Shown: positions 1-9,865, counted from the first letter of the stretch. The stretch is DNA of 64,000 nt from Rhodoferax sp. (GCF_030646845.1 NZ_JAUSLE010000072.1:1-64000); one strand, 5' to 3'. Numbers and translations are program-made. The notes: generated from the sequence alone by a model not told the origin.

Positions 1-2136
1 GCCGGGCATGGCGTAGTTTTCATTGAGCAGCGTGATGTAGTAGTACACGTTGTCCTGCTTCTCCACCATGCGTTTGAGGCCATGGTGCAGGATGACGCCC
101 ACTTCGTGTGCAAAGGTCGGATCGTAGCTGATGCAGTTTGGAATCGTGCCCGCCATGATGTGGCTGTGTCCGTCTTCGTGCTGCAGGCCTTCGCCATTGA
201 GCGTGGTGCGACCCGAAGTGCCGCCCAGCAGGAAGCCGCGCGCCTGCATGTCGCCGGCCGCCCAGGCCAGGTCACCCACGCGCTGGAAACCGAACATCGA
301 GTAATACACATAGAACGGCACCATGATGCGGTTGTTGGTGCTGTAGCTGGTGGCGGCCGCAATCCAGCTGCTCATGCCGCCGGCCTCGTTGATGCCCTCT
401 TGCAGGATCTGACCCTTGGTGTCTTCCTTGTAGTACATCACCTGGTCTTTGTCGACCGGGGTGTATTTCTGGCCTTCCGGGTTGTAGATTCCGATCTGGC
501 GGAACAACCCTTCCATGCCGAAGGTACGCGCCTCGTCCACCAGGATCGGCACCACGCGGGGCCCCAGTGCCTGGTCACGCAGCAGCGTGGTCAAAAAGCG
601 CACATAAGCCTGCGTGGTCGAGATCTCGCGGCCTTCGGCGGTCGGGTCGAGCACGGCCTTGAAGGTTTCCAGCGAGGGCACGGTGAATTGTTCGTCCGCT
701 TTGGTGCGGCGGTGCGGCAGATAGCCGCCGAGCGCCTGGCGCCGCTCGTGCAGGTACTTCATCTCGGGCGTGTCGTCAGCCGGCTTGTAGAACGGCAGCT
801 TGGACAGCTCGCTGTCCGGAATCGGAATGTTGAAGCGGTCGCGGAATATCTTGATGTCTTCATCGGTCAGCTTCTTGGTCTGGTGCACGGCGTTCTTGCC
901 CTCGCCACTTTTGCCCATGCCAAAGCCTTTGACAGTCTTGATCAGCAGCACGGTGGGCTGGCCCTCATGCTTGACGGCGGCGTCGTAAGCGGCGTAGACC
1001 TTTTTCGGATCATGACCACCCCGGCGCAAGGCCCAGATTTCATCGTCGCTCATGTGCGCGACCATCTCCAGCGTCTTGGGATCACGGCCAAAGAAATGCT
1101 TGCGAACATAGGCGCCATCATTGGCCTTGAACGACTGGTAGTCACCGTCCAGCGTGTCCATCATCAGCTTGCGCAAGGCGCCGTCCTTGTCGCGCGCCAG
1201 CAGGGGATCCCACTCACTGCCCCACACCAGCTTGATGACGTTCCAGCCCGCACCGCGGAATTCGCCTTCAAGCTCCTGAATGATCTTGCCATTGCCGCGC
1301 ACCGGCCCATCCAGGCGCTGCAGATTGCAGTTGATGACAAAAATGAGGTTGTCCAGCTTCTCGCGGGCCGCCAGACCGATGGCGCCGAGGGACTCCACCT
1401 CGTCCATCTCGCCGTCACCGCAAAACACCCAGACCTTGCGGTTGGCGGTGTCGGCAATGCCACGGGCGTGCAGATACTTCAAAAAGCGCGCCTGATAGAT
1501 CGCCATCAAGGGGCCCAAGCCCATGGAGACGGTCGGGAATTGCCAGAACTCGGGCATCAGTTTCGGATGCGGGTAACTGGACAGGCCATTGCCACCCACT
1601 TCCTGGCGGAAATTGAGCAACTGCTCTTCCGTCAAACGCCCTTCCAGATAGGCCCGGGCATAAACGCCGGGCGACACGTGGCCCTGAATGTAGAGGCAGT
1701 CACCGCCATGGGTTTCGCTTTCGGCATGCCAGAAGTGATTGAAGCCCGCACCAAACATATGGGCGAGCGACGCAAACGAGCCGATATGCCCCCCCAGATC
1801 GCCGCCATCCACCGGGTGGTGGCGATTGGCTTTGACCACCATCGCCATCGCATTCCAGCGCATGTAGGCGCGTAAGCGCTCCTCGATTTCAATGTTGCCG
1901 GGACAACGCGCTTCCTGGTCGGGCTCAATGGTGTTGACATAACCGGTGTTGGCCGAAAACGGCATGTCGATGCTGCTCTGGCGCGCGTGCTCCAGCAACT
2001 GCTCGAGCAAGAAATGGGCGCGTTCAGGGCCTTCGCTCTGGATGACGGCGGACAACGCGTCCATCCATTCACGGGTTTCCTGACTGTCCGCATCATGGGC
2101 GGCTGAGCCGAATAAATTCTCGGGAAGTGCTGACAT
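1..2136 (-). CDS. aceE: Pyruvate dehydrogenase E1 component (homodimeric type), 3' end beyond window
   Basis: Decarboxylates pyruvate with thiamine diphosphate and passes the acetyl group to the lipoyl E2 of the pyruvate dehydrogenase complex in the cytoplasm. The frame is open from ATG at 2136 to the left edge, giving 712 codons of a family that is usually about 890 residues, so the C-terminal fifth is missing only because of the window edge. Visible family segments are the N-terminal EWMDALSAVIQSEG, the thiamine-diphosphate region CGDGEMDEVESLGAI, and the later NEAGGMSSWIAAATSYS. A Shine-Dalgarno GGAGAC stands just before the ATG. It is divergent from a histidine kinase gene, with a 17-bp perfect inverted repeat in the shared leader. 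Confidence 0.95.
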   Translation of the reverse strand, partial: MSALPENLFGSAAHDADSQETREWMDALSAVIQSEGPERAHFLLEQLLEHARQSSIDMPFSANTGYVNTIEPDQEARCPGNIEIEERLRAYMRWNAMAMVVKANRHHPVDGGDLGGHIGSFASLAHMFGAGFNHFWHAESETHGGDCLYIQGHVSPGVYARAYLEGRLTEEQLLNFRQEVGGNGLSSYPHPKLMPEFWQFPTVSMGLGPLMAIYQARFLKYLHARGIADTANRKVWVFCGDGEMDEVESLGAIGLAAREKLDNLIFVINCNLQRLDGPVRGNGKIIQELEGEFRGAGWNVIKLVWGSEWDPLLARDKDGALRKLMMDTLDGDYQSFKANDGAYVRKHFFGRDPKTLEMVAHMSDDEIWALRRGGHDPKKVYAAYDAAVKHEGQPTVLLIKTVKGFGMGKSGEGKNAVHQTKKLTDEDIKIFRDRFNIPIPDSELSKLPFYKPADDTPEMKYLHERRQALGGYLPHRRTKADEQFTVPSLETFKAVLDPTAEGREISTTQAYVRFLTTLLRDQALGPRVVPILVDEARTFGMEGLFRQIGIYNPEGQKYTPVDKDQVMYYKEDTKGQILQEGINEAGGMSSWIAAATSYSTNNRIMVPFYVYYSMFGFQRVGDLAWAAGDMQARGFLLGGTSGRTTLNGEGLQHEDGHSHIMAGTIPNCISYDPTFAHEVGVILHHGLKRMVEKQDNVYYYITLLNENYAMPG

Positions 2137-2194
2137 GCTTGTCTCCTGGGGCTTTTGGCGTAATTTAGTACGGTCTGCCTATTTTCTCACAACT

Positions 2195-2211
2195 ATTTGA
2201 ATTTTTCAAAT
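2195..2211. promoter_or_regulatory. Perfect inverted repeat in the aceE/histidine kinase intergenic region
   Basis: ATTTGAA-TTT-TTCAAAT is a perfect 7-bp inverted repeat with a 3-nt spacer, 59 bp upstream of the aceE start and about 94 bp upstream of the likely kinase start. It is AT-rich in a GC-rich genome. I infer a regulator-binding site for one or both divergent genes. The cognate protein is unknown; the FixJ-type regulator encoded next door is one candidate. Confidence 0.5.
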
Positions 2212-2304
2212 CATGCCACTTGATTTCATTATGTGGAATTAAAAACAAGGGCTAATTCTCCTGCATTCCGACATCGAGTCAATGCGTCACCTACACTCGA
2301 GACC

Positions 2305-4851
2305 ATGCCTTTGCCCCGTCCGATTTCACTGCCAAGTCCCATGAACCTGCCCCCGGTAGCCCGGCTGCGGCTCTGGTGGCGGCACCTGGCACCACAACGG
2401 CAGGACCGCTTCGCCGTGCTGGCGCCCCTCGCCGCCGTGCTGCTGTTTTTGGCTGCCATCGTGGCAGCATTTGGCTATTTGCGGCTGGAAGAAATTGACC
2501 GCGAACAGGAAGCTGTCAAGCGCGATCTGGAATACACCCAGCAGCGTCTTCGTCTGCGCCTGCTGGAGCGACAGGAGCAGCTCATGCGCATCGCGCGCGA
2601 GGTAGCCAACCAGGAACTCGATACCGAAGAGTTCGAGAGCCGGGCAGAAGCCATGGTCAACCAGTACCCCGAGTTGCAGGGCCTGACCTGGATCGACGGC
2701 CATCAGCGCATCGAGGCCAGTTACGGCACGGCCAGTCTGTCGGCCAGTCAGTTAAGAACTGTGGGCAGCACCCTCAAGCCGGGTGAAACCGAAAGCACCT
2801 ACAGCCTGGCACGGGAACTGCAGCAACCCATTTACTCACAGAATGTGGCGTCAACAGACGCGCCTGCCATGCTGCAGTTGCACATCCCCTTGAGTGACCG
2901 CGCCCGTTTTATGGGTGTTGTGCTGGCCGAGTACTCGGTAGATGGCTTGTATCGCTATGGCGTACCCGCCGAAGTGTCGGCCCGCTATGCGATCTCATTT
3001 CATGACGCCATGGGTGGCCTGTTGGCGGGCACCAGCATTCCGGCGCGCAACCCGGCTACCCGCCTGCTGCCCTGGGACAGCCCGGTCAACGCCTACGAAG
3101 TGCCCGTGTCCCCTGTCGGCAATGGCCTCGTCATACGGGCCCAGGCTTACCGCACTTCATTGGGTGTGATCGGCAGCGGGCTGTTCTGGCTGGTCACCGC
3201 GTTGAGCGTGATGACGGCCTGGATGCTGATCGCCAACTGGCGCCATACCCGGCGTCGCCTGCAGGCCCAGCAAGCGCTGCTATCCGAAACAAGCTTCCGA
3301 CGGGCCATGGAGAACTCCATGTTGACAGGCATGCGGGCGCTGGATCTGCAGGGCCGCATCACCTACGTCAACGCCGCTTTTTGCCAGATGACAGGATGGA
3401 GCGAGTCCGACCTCGTAGGCCGAACCGCGCCCTTCCCCTATTGGCCGGAGGCAGATCGTGATTCACTGGCCTCCCGACTGGAAGAAGAACTGACTGGCAA
3501 GACCCTGCCAAGCGGCATTCAGGTCCGCGTCAAACGGCGGGACGGCACCCTGTTCGACGCCCGGCTCTATGTTTCACCGCTGATTGACGCTCGTGGCGTG
3601 CAAACCGGCTGGATGACTTCGATGACGGACATTACCGAACCCAACCGGATTCGCGAACAACTGTCGGCATCGCATGAACGTTTCACCACAGTCCTGGAAG
3701 CGCTGGACGCCTCCATCTCGGTGGCGCCGCTGGGAAGCGACGAATTGTTGTTCGCCAACAAACTGTACCGCCAATGGTTCGGCACGCAGGCGGGGGGGCA
3801 TCTGCAACTGGTAGCCCAGGCTGGCGTACCGGTGTCGCTCCCCAGCGATGAGTCGCTGGACGATGTCGACGCATTCGCCGGCCTGCCCACTGATTCGCTG
3901 CCCGACACCGAAGCCGAAAGTGCCGAGATCTATCTGGAAGAGTTGGGCAAATGGCTGGAGGTCCGCACCCGTTATCTCAGCTGGGTCGACGGTCGACTGG
4001 CGCAGATGGTGATTGCCACCGACATCACGGCACGCCGTCTCGCCGAAGAGCAATCTGCGGCCCAGATCGAGCGCGCCCAGACTGCCAGCCGCCTGATCAC
4101 CATGGGCGAAATGGCGTCCAGCGTCGCGCATGAGCTGAACCAGCCGCTCACGGCCATCAACAATTACTGCAACGGCATGGTGTCGCGCATCAAGGCGCAA
4201 CAGATCAGCGAAGAGGACTTGCTGATCGCGCTGGAGAAAACCGCCAGGCAGGCACATCGCGCCGGCCAGATCATTCAGCGTATTCGCTCTTTCGTCAAAC
4301 GCAGCGAGCCCAATCGGGCACTATCGAAAATCGCGGGCATGGTGGACGAAGCGGTTGAACTGGCGGAAATTGAAATGCGTCGGCGCAATGTGCGGCTCAC
4401 GCACTACACAGCGCCCCGCATGCCGGAACTGCTGGTGGATCCAATTCTGATTGAGCAGGTGCTGGTCAACCTGCTCAAGAACGCGGCCGAGTCGGTGGAT
4501 TCTGCACAGCGGCCCACTGCGCAACGCAGTGTCAAATTGCGCGTGGCGCCCAAGCTGGTGGATAGCAAACCAGTGATTGAATTCATGGTCATGGACTCCG
4601 GCCGGGGGCTCGCGCCCGAGGTGATGGCACGACTGTATGAAGCTTTCCATTCCACCAAGGCCGACGGGATGGGCATCGGCCTGAGCCTATGTCGCTCCAT
4701 CGTGGAATCGCACCAGGGCCGGATCAAGGCCGAGAACATCTACAATGGCACTGAGGTGACAGGCTGCTGTTTCTCGTTCTGGATCCCCGTAACGGAATCC
4801 CTGCTGCCCAAAACACAGCCCCCGCACAGACAACCAAGGACACCTGGTTAG
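2305..4851 (+). CDS. Membrane PAS sensor histidine kinase
   Basis: Two-component sensor that autophosphorylates a histidine and passes the phosphate to the regulator encoded directly downstream. An N-terminal membrane helix lies at about residues 38-60 and a second at about 288-311, bounding a periplasmic sensing region of roughly 225 residues. A PAS domain follows from about 328 and a second PAS-like region precedes the kinase core. The H-box is SSVAHELNQPLTAINN, with His near residue 609 and FixL/DctB-like flanks. The ATP-binding domain shows NLLKNAAES, DSGRGLAP and GMGIGLSLCRSIVE. The open frame begins with a GTG at 2233. I chose ATG 2305, and ATG 2341 is also possible; no start has a strong ribosome site. 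The signal is unknown. Confidence 0.85.
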   Translation: MPLPRPISLPSPMNLPPVARLRLWWRHLAPQRQDRFAVLAPLAAVLLFLAAIVAAFGYLRLEEIDREQEAVKRDLEYTQQRLRLRLLERQEQLMRIAREVANQELDTEEFESRAEAMVNQYPELQGLTWIDGHQRIEASYGTASLSASQLRTVGSTLKPGETESTYSLARELQQPIYSQNVASTDAPAMLQLHIPLSDRARFMGVVLAEYSVDGLYRYGVPAEVSARYAISFHDAMGGLLAGTSIPARNPATRLLPWDSPVNAYEVPVSPVGNGLVIRAQAYRTSLGVIGSGLFWLVTALSVMTAWMLIANWRHTRRRLQAQQALLSETSFRRAMENSMLTGMRALDLQGRITYVNAAFCQMTGWSESDLVGRTAPFPYWPEADRDSLASRLEEELTGKTLPSGIQVRVKRRDGTLFDARLYVSPLIDARGVQTGWMTSMTDITEPNRIREQLSASHERFTTVLEALDASISVAPLGSDELLFANKLYRQWFGTQAGGHLQLVAQAGVPVSLPSDESLDDVDAFAGLPTDSLPDTEAESAEIYLEELGKWLEVRTRYLSWVDGRLAQMVIATDITARRLAEEQSAAQIERAQTASRLITMGEMASSVAHELNQPLTAINNYCNGMVSRIKAQQISEEDLLIALEKTARQAHRAGQIIQRIRSFVKRSEPNRALSKIAGMVDEAVELAEIEMRRRNVRLTHYTAPRMPELLVDPILIEQVLVNLLKNAAESVDSAQRPTAQRSVKLRVAPKLVDSKPVIEFMVMDSGRGLAPEVMARLYEAFHSTKADGMGIGLSLCRSIVESHQGRIKAENIYNGTEVTGCCFSFWIPVTESLLPKTQPPHRQPRTPG

Positions 4852-4865
4852 ATCCAGGTCACAGC

Positions 4866-5489
4866 ATGAGTTTGATACCGAAAAAAGGCACGGTTTACGT
4901 AGTGGATGACGACGAAGCGGTCCGCGACTCGCTTCAATGGTTGCTGGAGGGCAAGGACTACCGCGTTCGCTGCTTTGAATCCGCCGAGTCATTTTTGAGC
5001 CGTTACGACGCCCGCGAAGTGGCCTGTCTGATTGTCGATATCCGCATGGGTGGCATGACCGGTCTTGAGCTGCAAAGCCGCCTGCTGGAGAGCCGCTCGC
5101 CACTGCCCATCGTGTTCATCACCGGTCACGGTGACGTGCCCATGGCCGTGGACACCATGAAGAAGGGCGCGATGGACTTCATCCAGAAGCCATTCAAGGA
5201 AGACCAGCTGGTGGCGCTGGTGGAACGCATGCTGGACCAGGCCAGAGACGCCTTCGCCGAGCACCAGAGCGCGGCCAGCCGCGGGGCGCTCATGGCCCGG
5301 CTGACACTGCGCGAAGCGCAGGTCCTGGAGCGCATTGTGGCGGGGCGCCTGAACAAGCAGATTGCCGACGACCTCGGCATCAGCATCAAGACGGTGGAGG
5401 CGCACCGCGCCAACATCATGGAAAAACTCAATGCCAATACGGTGGCTGACCTCCTGAAAATCGCTTTGGGACAAACCGCCAAAGCCTGA
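4866..5489 (+). CDS. FixJ/NarL-type response regulator (REC + LuxR HTH)
   Basis: Probable phosphorylation-controlled transcription factor paired with the kinase that ends 14 bp upstream. The receiver domain begins VYVVDDDEAVRDSL, and the phospho-acceptor is Asp57 in LIVDIRMGG. ITGHGDVPMAV and FIQKPF supply the conserved Thr and Lys. The C-terminal LuxR-type helix-turn-helix spans about 145-200 (LTLREAQVLERI...KTVEAHRANIMEKL). Its length of 207 residues is normal for FixJ-like regulators. Being divergent from aceE, the pair may control pyruvate dehydrogenase; this is an inference from position only. Confidence 0.9.
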   Translation: MSLIPKKGTVYVVDDDEAVRDSLQWLLEGKDYRVRCFESAESFLSRYDAREVACLIVDIRMGGMTGLELQSRLLESRSPLPIVFITGHGDVPMAVDTMKKGAMDFIQKPFKEDQLVALVERMLDQARDAFAEHQSAASRGALMARLTLREAQVLERIVAGRLNKQIADDLGISIKTVEAHRANIMEKLNANTVADLLKIALGQTAKA

Positions 5490-5490
5490 C

Positions 5491-5507
5491 GCTATTGAAT
5501 TTATAGC
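5491..5507. repeat. Comamonad-type palindrome GCTAT..ATAGC
   Basis: GCTATTGAATTTATAGC, an imperfect palindrome immediately after the response regulator stop codon. It is one of at least eight related copies in this window, both intergenic and inside genes. Confidence 0.6.
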
Positions 5508-5513
5508 AATTTA

Positions 5514-5545
5514 CGCCCGCCCGACAAGGATTAGCGGGCGTTTTT
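5514..5545 (+). terminator. Rho-independent terminator after the two-component operon
   Basis: Stem CGCCCGC / GCGGGCG of 7 bp with a 13-nt loop, followed by five T. It lies between the response regulator stop at 5489 and folD at 5564, so it probably ends the two-component transcript. Confidence 0.8.
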
Positions 5546-5563
5546 ACTTATGAAACTAGAACC

Positions 5564-6427
5564 ATGACAACTCAGAACAGCGGCCAGATCATTGATGGCG
5601 TCGCCCTCTCCGCCCGCCTGCGCGCGGACGTCGCCACACGCGTGCTGGCACTCAAGGCCCGCGGCGTGACGCCCGGGCTTGCCGTCATTCTGGTGGGTGA
5701 GGATCCGGCCAGCGCCGTCTATGTGCGCAACAAAGTCAAGGCCTGCTCGGATACCGGTGTCCGTTCGGTGTTCGAGAAGTACGAAGCCACGTTGTCGGAG
5801 CCTGAGCTCCTCGCACGTATCGCCTCGCTCAATTCGGATCCGACGATCCACGGCATTCTGGTGCAGATGCCATTGCCCCGACACATCAACCCGCACAAGG
5901 TCATCGAAGCCATTTCGACAACCAAAGACGTGGATGGCTACGCCACCTTGAGCGCTGGCGAATTGATGACGGGGCAACCCGGCTTTCGACCCTGCACGCC
6001 GTACGGCTGCATGAAGCTGATTGAAAGCACCGGCATCGATTTGCGTGGCAAACACGCGGTGGTCATTGGGCGCAGCAATACAGTGGGCAAACCCATGGCG
6101 CTACTGCTGCTGCAAGCCAATGCCACGGTCACCGTTTGCCACAGCGCCACCACCGATATCGGCCACCACACGCGGCAGGCCGACGTCGTCGTCGCCGCAG
6201 TCGGCAAGCGCAATGTCCTGACGGCCGACATGGTCAAGCCAGGCGCCGTCGTCATCGATGTTGGCATGAACCGCAACGATGAAGGGAAACTGTGCGGCGA
6301 CGTTGATTTTGCAGGCGTGAAAGAGGTGGCAGGCTTCATTGCCCCGGTACCCGGTGGGGTCGGTCCGATGACAATTACGATGTTGCTGGTCAACACACTT
6401 GAAGCCGCTGAACGCGCCGCCAGATAA
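5564..6427 (+). CDS. folD: Bifunctional methylenetetrahydrofolate dehydrogenase/cyclohydrolase
   Basis: Interconverts 5,10-methylene-, methenyl- and 10-formyl-tetrahydrofolate using NADP in the cytosol. Family landmarks are YVRNKVKAC (catalytic Lys region), [19 protein letters not shown], the dinucleotide-binding [14 protein letters not shown], and the C-terminal [11 protein letters not shown]. Its 287 residues match the family. Translation starts at ATG 5564, just past a terminator, so it probably has its own promoter. The M3 peptidase gene follows after 6 bp and may be co-transcribed. Confidence 0.95.
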   Translation: MTTQNSGQIIDGVALSARLRADVATRVLALKARGVTPGLAVILVGEDPASAVYVRNKVKACSDTGVRSVFEKYEATLSEPELLARIASLNSDPTIHGILVQMPLPRHINPHKVIEAISTTKDVDGYATLSAGELMTGQPGFRPCTPYGCMKLIESTGIDLRGKHAVVIGRSNTVGKPMALLLLQANATVTVCHSATTDIGHHTRQADVVVAAVGKRNVLTADMVKPGAVVIDVGMNRNDEGKLCGDVDFAGVKEVAGFIAPVPGGVGPMTITMLLVNTLEAAERAAR

Positions 6428-6433
6428 GACCTC

Positions 6434-8473
6434 ATGAACAATCCCCTGCTCTCCTTCGACGATCTGCCCCTGTTTGACCAGATCCTCCCTGAACACGTCG
6501 CGCCGGCCATCGATCAGTTGCTGGCACAGGCGAATACGGCGCTGGAAACCGTCACGGCGTCTGACTTCCCGGCGCGCTGGAGCGACATCGCAAGCGTGCT
6601 GGATGTGTCAACCGAGAAATTGGGGCGAGCCTGGGGTGCGGTGAGCCATTTGAACAGCGTGGCCGATACACCCGAGCTGCGGGCGGCCTACAACGAAGCC
6701 CTGCCCAAAGTCACCGAGTTCTTCACCCGGCTGGGCGCAGACGAGCGTCTGTATGCCAAGTACAAGGCGATTGATGCCGCGACACTCAACCCGGAGCAGC
6801 GCCAGGCCCACAAGAACGCCATGCGCAACTTCGTACTCGGTGGCGCAGAACTGGCCGGAGCCGACCGTGAGCGTTTTGCGGCGATTCAGGAACGCCAGGC
6901 CGAGCTGGGCCAGAAGTTCAGCGAGAACGCGCTGGATGCTACCGATGCCTTCGCCTACTACGCCGAGGCCTCTGAACTCGACGGCGTGCCGGACGACGTG
7001 CAGCAAGCCGCCCTGGCCGCCGCAAAAGCAGAAGGCAAGGCGGGCTACAAGCTCACGCTCAAGATGCCGTGCTACCTGCCCGTCATGCAATTTGCCCGCA
7101 GCAGCGCCCTGCGCGAGAAACTCTACCGCGCCTACGTCACCCGGGCCTCCGACCAATCCGACACGGAGACCCGCAAGTTCGACAACTCGGCTCTGATCAG
7201 CGAAATGCTGGCCCTGCGGCTGGAAGAAGCCAGATTGCTGGGCTACCGCAACTTCGGCGAACTCTCGGTCGTTCCCAAAATGGCCGAATCACCGCAGCAT
7301 GTCAACACCTTTTTGCGCGACCTGGCCGCCAAGGCGCGGCCCTACGCCGAGAAGGACCTGGCCGATCTGCGCGAATTTGCAGTACAGCATCTGAACCTGC
7401 CGAACCCGCAAGCGTGGGATTGGCCTTATGTCAGTGAAAAGCTCAAGGAAGCGCGCTATGCCTTCAGCGAGCAGGAAGTCAAACAGTACTTCACCGCGCC
7501 CAAGGTCCTGGCGGGGCTGTTCAGGATCGTTGAAACGCTCTTTGACGTGGTCATCAAAAAGGACAAGGCGCCGGTGTGGCACCCCAACGTCGAGTTCTAC
7601 CGCATCGAGCGCGCTGGCAGCCTGGTCGGCCAGTTCTATCTGGACCCGTCCGCGCGCACCGGCAAGCGCGGCGGCGCCTGGATGGACGACGTGCGCGGGC
7701 GCTGGTTGCGCCCGGACACCCATCAGCTGCAGACACCGGTGGCCCACCTGGTGTGCAATTTTGCCGACGGTGTGAATGGCAAACCGGTGCTACTGACGCA
7801 CGACGATGTCACCACCCTGTTTCATGAGTTCGGTCATGGTCTGCACCACCTGCTGTCTCAGGTCAATGAGCGCGACGTGTCCGGCATCAGCGGGGTGGAA
7901 TGGGATGCGGTGGAGTTGCCCAGCCAGTTCATGGAAAACTTCTGCTGGGAATGGGACGTACTGCGGCAGATGACGGCCAATGTGGATACGGGTGAACCCC
8001 TGCCGCGCGCTTTGTTCGACAAAATGCTGGCCGCCAAGAACTTCCAGAGCGGCATGCAGACTCTGCGCCAGATCGAGTTCTCGCTGTTTGACATGCTGCT
8101 GCACACCGCCCACGATCCCGCCCTGGACCTGATGCCCCTGCTGGCCCAGGTTCGTGCCGAAGTGGCGGTGCTGCAGCCGCCGGACTGGAGCCGCACAGCG
8201 CATACTTTCAGCCACATTTTTGCCGGTGGCTATGCGGCCGGTTATTACAGCTACAAATGGGCCGAGGTATTGAGTGCCGATGCCTACGCCGCCTTTGAGG
8301 AAACAGTGGGTAAAGACGGTTTGCCAAATGTCGAAACCGGTAGAAAATACCGCCAAGCCATTCTGGAAGCGGGGGGCAGCCGCCCAGCCATTGAATCGTT
8401 CAAGGCCTTTCGGGGGCGTGAGCCCAGTCTTGATGCCTTGTTGCGGCATCAGGGCATGGCAGAACAAAAGTGA
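6434..8473 (+). CDS. prlC: M3-family oligopeptidase (oligopeptidase A type)
   Basis: Cytoplasmic zinc metallopeptidase that degrades short peptides, including cleaved signal peptides. The zinc motif HEFGHGLHHLL (first His about residue 464) is followed by the downstream glutamate region (VEWDAVELPSQFMENF). The 679-residue length is typical of oligopeptidase A. It starts 6 bp after folD and its stop overlaps the GTG start of the next gene, suggesting a small operon folD-prlC-DUF4124 protein. Confidence 0.93.
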   Translation: MNNPLLSFDDLPLFDQILPEHVAPAIDQLLAQANTALETVTASDFPARWSDIASVLDVSTEKLGRAWGAVSHLNSVADTPELRAAYNEALPKVTEFFTRLGADERLYAKYKAIDAATLNPEQRQAHKNAMRNFVLGGAELAGADRERFAAIQERQAELGQKFSENALDATDAFAYYAEASELDGVPDDVQQAALAAAKAEGKAGYKLTLKMPCYLPVMQFARSSALREKLYRAYVTRASDQSDTETRKFDNSALISEMLALRLEEARLLGYRNFGELSVVPKMAESPQHVNTFLRDLAAKARPYAEKDLADLREFAVQHLNLPNPQAWDWPYVSEKLKEARYAFSEQEVKQYFTAPKVLAGLFRIVETLFDVVIKKDKAPVWHPNVEFYRIERAGSLVGQFYLDPSARTGKRGGAWMDDVRGRWLRPDTHQLQTPVAHLVCNFADGVNGKPVLLTHDDVTTLFHEFGHGLHHLLSQVNERDVSGISGVEWDAVELPSQFMENFCWEWDVLRQMTANVDTGEPLPRALFDKMLAAKNFQSGMQTLRQIEFSLFDMLLHTAHDPALDLMPLLAQVRAEVAVLQPPDWSRTAHTFSHIFAGGYAAGYYSYKWAEVLSADAYAAFEETVGKDGLPNVETGRKYRQAILEAGGSRPAIESFKAFRGREPSLDALLRHQGMAEQK

Positions 8474-9150
8474 AGGGATCTATCTTGGGAATCACCAGCC
8501 ATCCAACCCGCCGGATAAACCTGGCTGTCTTTGCGGCAATCAGCGCTGTGGCGCTGCTCGCAGCCAACGCTGCTCAAGCGCAGGCGGTCTACCGGATTGT
8601 CGGCCCCGACGGACGCGTTACCTTTTCCGACAAACCCCCGGTGGCGGCCGACAAAGCGACCCCCGTGAGTGCGGGTGGCAAGTCTGCCGGCGGCGGCGGT
8701 GCGGCGCTGCCGTTCGAACTGCGTCAGGTTGCCAGCAAATACCCGGTGACGCTCTACACCTCCAGCGACTGTGCGCCCTGTGGCGCTGGCCGTGCGCTGC
8801 TGAGCAGCCGTGGCGTTCCCTTTGCGGAGAAGACCGTCTCCACGGCTGAAGACACCCAGGCCCTGCAACGCCTGAGCGGCGAGAGTTCGCTCCCCTTCCT
8901 GACGATTGGCAGCCAGCAGATCAAGGGCTATTCCGATTCGGAGTGGACGCAGTTTCTGAACGCAGCCGGCTATCCCCGCACGTCCACCTTGCCTGCCAGC
9001 TATCGCAACCCGGCCGCAACGCCTCTGGTCACGGTGCAAAAAGCGGCCCCAGTGGTCAAACCTGAAGAAACGCAGACCCAGCGTGCGCCGGCACAGCCAA
9101 GCAGCCCGCCGGTGGACACGACATCCAATCCAGCGGGCATCAAGTTCTAG
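8470..9150 (+). CDS. Exported DUF4124 protein with glutaredoxin-like domain
   Basis: Probable periplasmic thiol protein. After a short basic start comes a signal peptide (INLAVFAAISAVALLAANAAQA), then a DUF4124-type segment (VYRIVGPDGRVTFSDKPPV), then a glutaredoxin/thioredoxin-like fold with the Cys pair in SSDCAPCGAGRALL and the cis-Pro-like SSLPFLTIGSQQIKGYSD. The C-terminus is a Pro/Ala/Thr-rich tail. The GTG start at 8470 overlaps the prlC stop by 4 bp, which indicates translational coupling. The partners and exact redox role are unknown. Confidence 0.8.
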   Translation: MKGSILGITSHPTRRINLAVFAAISAVALLAANAAQAQAVYRIVGPDGRVTFSDKPPVAADKATPVSAGGKSAGGGGAALPFELRQVASKYPVTLYTSSDCAPCGAGRALLSSRGVPFAEKTVSTAEDTQALQRLSGESSLPFLTIGSQQIKGYSDSEWTQFLNAAGYPRTSTLPASYRNPAATPLVTVQKAAPVVKPEETQTQRAPAQPSSPPVDTTSNPAGIKF

Positions 9151-9160
9151 GACACCGGGA

Positions 9161-9865
9161 TCAGAAGGTCAGCGTCTTGACGCCATCGGCCGTGCCCAGC
9201 AGACAGACCTGCGCCTTCTGAAAAGCAAATACCCCCACCGTCACGACACCTGGCCACTGGCTCACCTGTGACTCTAAAGCCAGCGGATCGGCAATCTTCA
9301 AGCCGGTCACATCCAGGATGATCTGGCCGTTGTCCGTCACCAGCGGCTTACCCCCGTTGAGCCGCACCTGGGCCTGCGCCCCCATCGCCGCGAATTGACG
9401 TATCACGCGCTGCGCCGCCATCGGAATGACCTCGACCGGCAAGGGATAGTTGCCCAGCATCTTGACCAGTTTCGACTCATCTGCGATGCAGACAAACTTG
9501 CGCGACTGGGCCGCCACAATCTTCTCGCGCGTCAGTGCCGCGCCCCCGCCCTTGATCATGAAGCCCTGGCCATCGATCTCATCGGCCCCGTCGATGTAGA
9601 CCGACAACTCGGCCACATCGTTGGAATCGAACACCGGAATGCCAAGCGCCTGCAGGCGCTCGGTGCTGGCCACGGAACTGGACACGGCGCCCTTGATCTG
9701 GTCCTTCATGGAGGCCAGTGCATCAATGAACTTATTGACTGTGGAGCCTGTGCCCACACCGACAATCTCGCCCGGCACCACGTACTGAAGGGCGGCCTGA
9801 CCCACCAGGGTTTTGAGTTCGTCTTGTGAGCGGGCTGCGCCGGACTGGGGGTTGGAGTTTGTCAT
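9161..9865 (-). CDS. rpiA: Ribose-5-phosphate isomerase A
   Basis: Interconverts ribose 5-phosphate and ribulose 5-phosphate in the pentose phosphate pathway. Motifs are [15 protein letters not shown] (phosphate loop), YIDGADEID (catalytic Asp), [14 protein letters not shown] and [14 protein letters not shown]. The 234-residue length is slightly longer than the usual 219 because of an N-terminal extension. It is divergent from pyrD with only 59 bp between the start codons. Confidence 0.95.
   Translation of the reverse strand: MTNSNPQSGAARSQDELKTLVGQAALQYVVPGEIVGVGTGSTVNKFIDALASMKDQIKGAVSSSVASTERLQALGIPVFDSNDVAELSVYIDGADEIDGQGFMIKGGGAALTREKIVAAQSRKFVCIADESKLVKMLGNYPLPVEVIPMAAQRVIRQFAAMGAQAQVRLNGGKPLVTDNGQIILDVTGLKIADPLALESQVSQWPGVVTVGVFAFQKAQVCLLGTADGVKTLTF

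Noticed and set aside
82..1875. Long plus-strand open frame of 597 codons
   Set aside because: It is the antisense shadow of aceE, whose minus-strand frame matches pyruvate dehydrogenase E1 from start to window edge.
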